From JBMNOU01 sp050943215 (GTDB lineage Bacteria; Bacillota; Clostridia; Christensenellales; SZUA-584): DNA of 11,756 nt. Location of the stretch: NCBI GenBank assembly GCA_050943215.1, contig JBMNOU010000054.1:1-11756 (forward strand). The letters are read 5' to 3'. Every line of letters begins with the position of its first letter. Position 1 is the first letter of the stretch. The notes below the pieces were generated by a model, which saw only the letters and a list, made by a program, of their open reading frames with translations, had not been told where the DNA came from and searched no databases. The translations under genes were made by a program, and so were the position numbers. Below, one piece after another: positions 6,725 through 11,756 of this stretch.

Positions 6725-8179
6725 TCAGCGGTATTTGATGTAAGCCGTTTTGTGTTCAGAAAAAAACTCGATGCCCGTATGACCTGCCTCCGGAATACCA
6801 AAACCTGAAGCTTTTACGCCCCCGAAACTCAGTTGCGGCTCTTTTAGTGCTGTCATCAAATTGACATGCGCCACTCCAACATGGCTTTTTTCCAGGAATA
6901 GAAAAGCGTTAGATAGATCATTTGTATAAATAGAAGAAGTCAGCCCAAAACCCACTGCGTTTGCCACTTTTATTGCCTCATCGCAGTCCTTGACTTCCAT
7001 TATACTAAGCACCGGACCAAATATTTCCTCTTTGGCAATGGTCATTTCCGGCGTGACATCCGTAAATACAGTCGGGGCAATAAAGCATCCTGTAGCATAC
7101 CTTTCTCCCTTAAGCCGCTCCCCGCCCAGTGCCAAAGTGGCGCCTTCTTTTTTTCCGATTTCAATATATTCTAGTACGGATTTAAGCTGATCCGTTCCGC
7201 ATACCGGCCCCATCGTAACATTCGGGTCTGATCCGTTGCCAACAATATATTGCGACGCTTCTTTTAATACCCGGCTTTTAAATTCTTCCACCACTCTTCT
7301 GACAACTATCGCACGGCTGGTAGAAGTACACCATTGCCCAGCGCAAGCATATGCCGCGAAGACCGCTGATTTTGCGGCCGAGGCAATATCGGCGTCCTCC
7401 AAAACAATGACCGGATTCTTGCCCCCCATCTCAAGCTGTGTCCTGACCATGTTTTCTGCCGCCTTTTTGTGAATGCGCCGCCCCACAGCCGTTGACCCTG
7501 TAAAGGAAACCGCCCTGGTAAGAGGATTTAAGATCAGTTCCTCTCCGATTGCAGCACCGCTGCCGGTCACAAAATTTAATACCCCTGGCGGAAGATCGGC
7601 TTCAATAAACAACTCTAAAAACTTAAGCGCGGTTTGCGGCGTCAGGCTTGATGGCTTGAACACGCAGGTATTCCCCGCCATTAGCGCAGGCACGATTTTG
7701 CGTCCCAGAACATTTAGAGGAAAATTCCATGGACTAATCACGGCAACAACGCCTAAAGGGACACGGACACTATATGCAAACACCCCGTCGATAGAAGACG
7801 GTACGGTTTGTCCAAACATCCTCACGCCTTCATAAATCTGAAATTCCATTTCACTGAGAGCGGCATTGACTTCTGTGATCGATTCACGCATCGTTTTCCC
7901 GTTTTCCAGCGTAATCACCCTGGCGATTTCCTCAGAGTGCATGGCCATCGCACGATAGGCATTTTTCAAATATTCTGCCCGTTTATATACCGTCAAAGAA
8001 CTCCATAATGGGTATGCCAAAGAAGCTGCATCAACGGCTGATCGAGCATCTTCCCTAGTTAAGGCAGGCCATGTGCCAGTGACGTCATCAAGATCAGCCG
8101 GATTGTGTTGCTCGAACGTTTTCCCGTCGCTGGATGAAACCCATTCACCGTGAATATAACTTTTAAATGCTTTTGCCAT
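6725..8179 (-). CDS. NAD(P)-dependent aldehyde dehydrogenase
   Basis: This enzyme oxidises an aldehyde to its acid through a cysteine thioester. In numbering from the ATG at 8179 the protein has 484 residues, the normal length. It shows SPWNFP (oxyanion Asn152), FKPSS (Lys175), FTGSTAVG (226-233), the general base Glu250 in LEMGGKNP, the catalytic Cys284 in GQWCTSTSR, and EEIFGPV near the C-terminus. The layout resembles semialdehyde dehydrogenases of the alpha-ketoglutarate-semialdehyde type, but the substrate remains open. A GTG four codons upstream (8191) could also start the frame; the ATG is preferred because GAGGG stands 5 nt before it, whereas the site before the GTG is too close. It is the first gene of the redox operon and lies below a double TTGACA control region (8249-8320). 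It probably oxidises an aldehyde made by the two following dehydrogenases or by an upstream step. Confidence 0.95.
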   Translation of the reverse strand: MAKAFKSYIHGEWVSSSDGKTFEQHNPADLDDVTGTWPALTREDARSAVDAASLAYPLWSSLTVYKRAEYLKNAYRAMAMHSEEIARVITLENGKTMRESITEVNAALSEMEFQIYEGVRMFGQTVPSSIDGVFAYSVRVPLGVVAVISPWNFPLNVLGRKIVPALMAGNTCVFKPSSLTPQTALKFLELFIEADLPPGVLNFVTGSGAAIGEELILNPLTRAVSFTGSTAVGRRIHKKAAENMVRTQLEMGGKNPVIVLEDADIASAAKSAVFAAYACAGQWCTSTSRAIVVRRVVEEFKSRVLKEASQYIVGNGSDPNVTMGPVCGTDQLKSVLEYIEIGKKEGATLALGGERLKGERYATGCFIAPTVFTDVTPEMTIAKEEIFGPVLSIMEVKDCDEAIKVANAVGFGLTSSIYTNDLSNAFLFLEKSHVGVAHVNLMTALKEPQLSFGGVKASGFGIPEAGHTGIEFFSEHKTAYIKYR

Positions 8180-8248
8180 GCTGGCCCTCACTTTTCCTTA
8201 TTTGCGATTTTGAGATTCAGATGTATTGATTATTCATGCCGATTTGCA

Positions 8249-8285
8249 TATATAATATTGTTATATAATACTGATTTTTTGTCAA
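8249..8285 (-). promoter_or_regulatory. Putative promoter with overlapping AT-rich operator-like palindrome
   Basis: On the minus strand a perfect TTGACA (8285-8280) is followed after 17 nt by AACAAT (8262-8257, four of six -10 bases); an alternative -10 is TATAAC at 8265-8260 with a short spacer. The -10 area is covered by a perfect palindrome, TATATAA (8249-8255), 5 nt, then TTATATA (8261-8267). It lies 70-105 nt before the aldehyde dehydrogenase start and is the best promoter candidate for the three-gene redox operon. The palindrome could bind a regulator, but AT-rich palindromes also arise by chance. Confidence 0.5.
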
Positions 8286-8412
8286 GGCAATGCTCGCGAT
8301 AAAAAATCTACGTTGTCAAATAATCCGTTACACATTAGGTGAAGTTCTCCCTACAGTACTGGAGAGGTAATTTCCGTCCCAGAACCAGTAACGGGAAGTT
8401 GTTATCCCCTCT

Positions 8413-9249
8413 CTATAACGCTGCAATATTGACATTCTCAAAATAGTTTTTCTTGTTAAACGATTTGATTTTAAGTACAGTTTCTCCGATTCTATGTTTA
8501 CGTGTATGGTAATAATTTGTAATGTCTCTGCCTACCATCATCTTGACAATAATATCATTGTTGACATTTTCGGTTATCTCAGTACCCACATAATGGCCGT
8601 CTCTAAGAACAGTAACCCTGTCACTGATGTCAAAAATTTCTTTCATTCTATGAGAAATGTATAGTATCGTTTTATTCTCGCTTTTCAGCATGTGGATAAT
8701 TTCATATAACTTATCGACTTCTTTATTTGTTAATGTTGCTGTCGGTTCATCCATAATGATGATTTCGGAATTGTGAGAGAGTGCTTTTGCGATCTCAACC
8801 ATTTGCTTCTGTGATACGCTGAGGTTTTTAACATATTCTAGCGGATCGAGGTCAATATTCAAATGGTTCATTAGCTCAATCGTTCTTTTCTTTAATTCAG
8901 CATATCTGACCAAAAAAGCCACTTTCGTTTTCGGTAGTTTGTCAACAAAGATATTTTCTGCGACGGTCAATTCGTTCATCAGGTTAAATTCCTGAAATAT
9001 AACACTAATACCCGCCATAGTTGAGTCTTTTACAGAACGTATATTAACATTTTTGCCGTCAATATAGATCTCCCCTCTGTCGGCAGAATAAACACCGCCA
9101 AGAATTTTCATTAACGTACTTTTTCCGGCACCGTTTTTACCTACAATGGCATGTATTTCCCCTTTTTCAACAGAAAAACTGACTGAAGAAAGGGCTTTAA
9201 CGCCGGGAAAAGTTTTTGTGATATCGACCATTTCAATATATTTGTTCAC
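8413..9249 (-). CDS. Sugar ABC transporter ATPase (RbsA/MglA type), truncated to its first nucleotide-binding domain
   Basis: Full-length members energise import of ribose, galactose, xylose or inositol and carry two ATPase domains in about 500 residues. Here only 278 residues remain. Walker A GKNGAGKST (37-45), Q-loop Gln86, signature LSVSQKQ (143-149), Walker B IIIMDEP (163-169) and switch His200 are intact. The linker and the first strand of the second domain (VLKIKSFNKKNYFENVNI) follow, and then the sequence leaves the family and ends at TAG. The start is a GTG at 9249, with AGAGGTG 4-5 nt before it and the family's usual opening (YIEMVDITKTFPGVKAL). A longer frame to 9300 lacks a matching site. 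The gene follows two dehydrogenase genes and an inverted-repeat element; no permease or sugar-binding protein lies in the window. It is probably a decaying gene; a working half-size ATPase is less likely. Confidence 0.88.
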   Translation of the reverse strand: MNKYIEMVDITKTFPGVKALSSVSFSVEKGEIHAIVGKNGAGKSTLMKILGGVYSADRGEIYIDGKNVNIRSVKDSTMAGISVIFQEFNLMNELTVAENIFVDKLPKTKVAFLVRYAELKKRTIELMNHLNIDLDPLEYVKNLSVSQKQMVEIAKALSHNSEIIIMDEPTATLTNKEVDKLYEIIHMLKSENKTILYISHRMKEIFDISDRVTVLRDGHYVGTEITENVNNDIIVKMMVGRDITNYYHTRKHRIGETVLKIKSFNKKNYFENVNIAAL

Positions 9250-9366
9250 ATTACACCTCTTTCTGATTTTTAATTGGTTGTCCCTTATTTCGGCACTCAC
9301 AAGTGTGCGGGATTTCCCTTAAACAATGACCAGTTATACCTTAAGACCTACTTAATTTTGGCCGAA

Positions 9367-9447
9367 CCTATAAGAATAAGACTGCAGACCGTTTTAACAC
9401 TAAAAATTGATTAAAATATGGCTGACTACAGTCTTATTCTATATAGG
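9367..9447. repeat. 81-bp MITE-like inverted-repeat element flanked by GAA
   Basis: AGAATAAGACTG (9373-9384) is repeated inverted as CAGTCTTATTCT (9429-9440), a perfect 12-bp match. With one indel the arms extend outward to CCTATA and TATAGG, and inward for a few more paired bases. An inner TTTTAA/TTAAAA pair (9392-9397, 9411-9416) nests inside. GAA stands directly outside both ends (9364-9366, 9448-9450), like a 3-bp target duplication. It lies 10 nt past the stop of the inositol-dehydrogenase-like gene. A transcript stem-loop protecting or uncoupling the upstream mRNA is the alternative; no T-run supports a simple terminator. Confidence 0.5.
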
Positions 9448-9457
9448 GAAGGAAGCG

Positions 9458-10471
9458 TTATGAAAAATCATCATTATAAAAATCAGGATACTCGCCAAAC
9501 GTAACCGATTCAATTTTTCTTGAATCAAGCGATTTTAAACAAGCATCGGATGTTACGGCAGCGACATATCCATCCCATGCAGTGGGCCCGGTTGCTTTTC
9601 CATTCATGACAGAATCAATCCAGGCTTGGAACTCGGCATCATACGCTTCAATAAACCTGTATTTCCAGCTGGTGTCCACATCATTGCCACATAATCCATC
9701 CTTAATTGTTTGAACACTTAAAGGCTGGGGCATCTGTAAAATACCGTTTTCACACGCCACCTCGGTTTGAACTTCATATATAACCTGAGAGTTTATAAAG
9801 ATTTCAACCTCAAGATACATACCCGTTTTTGTTCTAAGTATCATAACAAGCGGATCTTTCATTCCCGGATGAGAAAGCGTAGAGGTCTTTGGGACAATGA
9901 TTTGCGCCGATTCATAAACATCATTGATAAGCCAGTGTAATATATCTATTTCGTGGATAAATCCTTCAGTAATCGACATTCGGGTAGTAAAGCTTGCGTC
10001 CATTGATGCATTTCTGTGTTTGCAATGAACGGTAAGCGGCTTGCCGTATTCGCCGCTGTCGAGTTTGGCTTTCAATAGATTATAGGCCTTATCATAGCGC
10101 CTCATAAAACCTACCTGTACCAAACGCTTGCCATGCGCAATTTCCGCTTCGACAATACGTTTACACCCTGCTGCAGTATCTGCAAGAGGCTTTTCACAAA
10201 ACACAAATTTACCTTCTTTTATAACCTTAAGCACCGTTTTTTCATGGGCAGACCCATAAGAGGTCACAACGATTGCGTCAATATCATTTGCGCTTATAAG
10301 CGTATCTTCGGTATTTTCCACCCTTGCGCCGTATTTTTTCGCGACTCTGTTAGCAGCTTCGAGATTAATGTCTGTGACCGCCACAACTTTTGCACCTGAC
10401 AGTACCTCCGACATTCTTCTGATATGTTCCGTTCCAATAGCTCCTGTACCAACAACACCTACTCTAACCAT
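9458..10471 (-). CDS. Gfo/Idh/MocA oxidoreductase, inositol 2-dehydrogenase-like (IolG type)
   Basis: Relatives oxidise myo-inositol, or a related cyclitol or sugar, at one hydroxyl using NAD. The N-terminal Rossmann domain has VGTGAIG (7-13), and Asp34 after the second strand points to NAD. The EKP motif (Glu93-Lys94-Pro95) carries the conserved Lys. The C-terminal alpha/beta domain contains the block around HEIDILHW (173-180) and VEIFINSQ, which resemble IolG most. The family pattern Asp-x-x-x-His in the active site appears here as Glu169-x-x-x-His173, a conservative change. The start at the ATG 10471 is preferred over a GTG four codons upstream (10483), because AAGGAG directly abuts the GTG and stands 11 nt from the ATG. 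The 337-aa length is normal. It follows another Gfo/Idh/MocA gene after about 80 nt and precedes the sugar ABC ATPase, which fits cyclitol or sugar use. Confidence 0.86.
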   Translation of the reverse strand: MVRVGVVGTGAIGTEHIRRMSEVLSGAKVVAVTDINLEAANRVAKKYGARVENTEDTLISANDIDAIVVTSYGSAHEKTVLKVIKEGKFVFCEKPLADTAAGCKRIVEAEIAHGKRLVQVGFMRRYDKAYNLLKAKLDSGEYGKPLTVHCKHRNASMDASFTTRMSITEGFIHEIDILHWLINDVYESAQIIVPKTSTLSHPGMKDPLVMILRTKTGMYLEVEIFINSQVIYEVQTEVACENGILQMPQPLSVQTIKDGLCGNDVDTSWKYRFIEAYDAEFQAWIDSVMNGKATGPTAWDGYVAAVTSDACLKSLDSRKIESVTFGEYPDFYNDDFS

Positions 10472-10519
10472 ATCGTTTATCACTCCTTATGAAGAATTTC
10501 AACATGCTTGGTTTGTATC

Positions 10520-10542
10520 TTGGCGAATTAGAAACACGCCAA
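10520..10542 (-). other. Small intercistronic stem-loop between the two Gfo/Idh/MocA genes
   Basis: TTGGCG (10520-10525) and CGCCAA (10537-10542) form a perfect 6-bp stem with an 11-nt loop, 10 nt past the stop of the upstream dehydrogenase. No T-run follows, so it would not be a standard terminator. It may only be a transcript 3' structure or chance. Confidence 0.3.
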
Positions 10543-10552
10543 TAACGCTTCG

Positions 10553-11680
10553 CTAAACACATTCAGAGATTTTCACCCATCTGCGCTCTTTAGCAGACTT
10601 CTGTGCAGCAGCCAGCACTCTGTCTACTTGATAACCATACGCAATATCCATTTTAAGCGGTTTGTTTTTTGCAATCGCCTCGAGAATCGTATGTGCCTGA
10701 ATACACAAAACATCATGATATGCGACACCGAGTTCATTCATCTGGGATATACGATTGTAGTCTCCGTGGGTCAGATTCTCTTTTATTGTTTTAAATCCTT
10801 TTTGGGCAGCGGAATCTCCTTTAATAAAGAGTTGCATTTCGTTGATTCTATCTAAAGAAAAAGACAATGTTCCTTTTGTTCCTTGAATTTCATATCCCAT
10901 CATACAAGCCTTGCCATTTACAACACGGCTTGATGACATATGACCTATACGGCCGTTTTTATATTTAATAAACAAATAAATCTGGTCATCAGTATCGACG
11001 GTTACCCTTTCACTTGAACCTTCCGCCAAAGGCCTTTCGTTATAAACAATATCCGAAACCGCACATACTTCTTCAATCTCATCAGCAAGCATATCGGAAA
11101 TACTTATAACATGGGCTGTCACATCCCCAAGCGCTCCCGTACCGGCGTATTTTGCATATTGCCTCCAGGTTGACGGCGTAGACGGGTCCGAACAATAGTC
11201 ACAATCAAAATGACCTCTAAAGCTGATAAATTCTCCTATTCCACCCGAATCAATTAACTGTTTTGCATACACTTGCATCGGACAGAATGTATAAATAAAA
11301 CCGACTAAACTAATAATCCCGTTTTTCTTGGCTGCTTCTGCCATTTGGCGCCCTTCTTCTAAAGTCATTGCCATTGGTTTCTCGCAAAGAATATGCTTTT
11401 TAGCATTTGCCGCAGCAACAGCAATCTCACAATGTGTATAATTCGGTGTCGCAATAACGATAAGATCAATTGACGGATCGTTAACGACATCCTCCCATTT
11501 TGTCGTCCACCTTTCAAAACCGAATTTTTCATAAACACGTTTGGCTCTTTTTTCGTCGATATCCGCAACAGTTCCGAGTATGGGGAAAATATCTGACCCA
11601 TATGCCTGAGATACTTTCGAAAATCCTACGGCATGATATGTCCCCATCCAGTTTGCTCCAATTATGCCCACTTTTATCAT
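10553..11680 (-). CDS. Gfo/Idh/MocA family oxidoreductase (sugar or levoglucosan dehydrogenase-like)
   Basis: This is an NAD(P)-dependent dehydrogenase acting on a hydroxyl of a sugar, cyclitol or anhydrosugar. The Rossmann loop is IGANWMG (7-13), Asp40 ends the second strand (TVADID), and CEKPMA (99-104) holds the conserved Lys101. The C-terminal domain has GALGDVTAH (182-190) with the Asp186-x-x-x-His190 active-site pattern, and a DPSTPSTWR block (165-173) seen in the levoglucosan/inositol dehydrogenase branch. The length of 375 aa is normal. The ATG at 11680 has AAAGGAG 7 nt upstream. It is only distantly similar to the next gene, so the pair is not a recent tandem duplication and the two may act on successive or alternative substrates. 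The upstream 76 bases to the window edge hold no gene start; a 14-bp TTTTAAATTTAAAA palindrome occurs at 11699-11712. The exact substrate cannot be read from sequence. Confidence 0.9.
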   Translation of the reverse strand: MIKVGIIGANWMGTYHAVGFSKVSQAYGSDIFPILGTVADIDEKRAKRVYEKFGFERWTTKWEDVVNDPSIDLIVIATPNYTHCEIAVAAANAKKHILCEKPMAMTLEEGRQMAEAAKKNGIISLVGFIYTFCPMQVYAKQLIDSGGIGEFISFRGHFDCDYCSDPSTPSTWRQYAKYAGTGALGDVTAHVISISDMLADEIEEVCAVSDIVYNERPLAEGSSERVTVDTDDQIYLFIKYKNGRIGHMSSSRVVNGKACMMGYEIQGTKGTLSFSLDRINEMQLFIKGDSAAQKGFKTIKENLTHGDYNRISQMNELGVAYHDVLCIQAHTILEAIAKNKPLKMDIAYGYQVDRVLAAAQKSAKERRWVKISECV

Positions 11681-11756
11681 GATTCTACTCCTTTCGGTTT
11701 TTAAATTTAAAACTATGAGTCGCCCTTATTAATCATGGTTTATCATTAAACAAGAT

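Noticed and set aside
8191..8191. GTG start four codons upstream for the aldehyde dehydrogenase
   Set aside because: Its only ribosome-site candidate is 3-4 nt away, whereas the ATG at 8179 has GAGGG at a normal distance.
9250..9300. N-terminal extension of the ABC ATPase to 9300
   Set aside because: The added residues are polar and unlike the family, and the ribosome site AGAGGTG falls inside this stretch just before the GTG at 9249.
11699..11712. 14-bp palindrome TTTTAAATTTAAAA upstream of the first dehydrogenase
   Set aside because: A pure A/T palindrome near the window edge with no promoter elements in view; chance cannot be excluded and no role can be supported.

Overview
All recognisable genes in this window lie on the minus strand, so the window is transcribed from its right end to its left end. 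The organism is most likely a spore-forming or spore-related member of the Bacillota (Clostridia-like). The evidence is consistent purine-rich Shine-Dalgarno sites (AGGAGG, AAGGAG) 5-8 nt before most starts, moderate G+C with AT-rich gaps, and an M14 gamma-D-glutamyl-diamino-acid endopeptidase-type protein with PG-binding and LysM domains but no signal peptide. No marker gene in the window fixes the genus.

Layout from right (upstream) to left (downstream). (1) 11680-9458: two tandem Gfo/Idh/MocA dehydrogenases. The first is of the broad sugar/levoglucosan-like type and the second is inositol-2-dehydrogenase-like. (2) 9447-9367: an 81-bp inverted-repeat element flanked by GAA, followed by 9249-8413, a RbsA/MglA-type sugar ABC ATPase that stops after its first nucleotide-binding domain. 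No permease or binding-protein gene accompanies it. (3) 8412-8180: a junction and control region, then a probable operon of NAD(P)-dependent oxidoreductases: aldehyde dehydrogenase (8179-6725), zinc alcohol/polyol dehydrogenase (6654-5596) and a 3-hydroxyisobutyrate-dehydrogenase-type enzyme (5553-4663). A long-loop GC stem follows at 4594-4547. (4) 4379-3093: the M14 peptidase. (5) 2868-1559: a membrane-anchored phosphodiester-glycosidase (NAGPA/DUF2233) protein and a 63-aa two-helix membrane protein, behind a good sigma-A-type promoter (2991-2963). (6) 1285-1: rmlD and the first half of rmlA, for dTDP-L-rhamnose synthesis.

The right half looks like carbohydrate or polyol catabolism: dehydrogenation of a sugar or cyclitol, then alcohol, aldehyde and hydroxyacid redox steps. 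The transporter next to it is damaged or reduced. The left half looks like cell-envelope work: activated rhamnose for surface glycans, a probable glycan-modifying membrane enzyme, and a peptidoglycan peptidase. No RNA genes, CRISPR arrays, transposases, or toxin-antitoxin or defence genes were seen. With the preferred starts, no gene-free stretch exceeds 300 bases. The most unusual items are the half-length ABC ATPase with unrecognised sequence behind it, the small MITE-like inverted repeat, and the three-enzyme redox operon whose substrate cannot be named from sequence.
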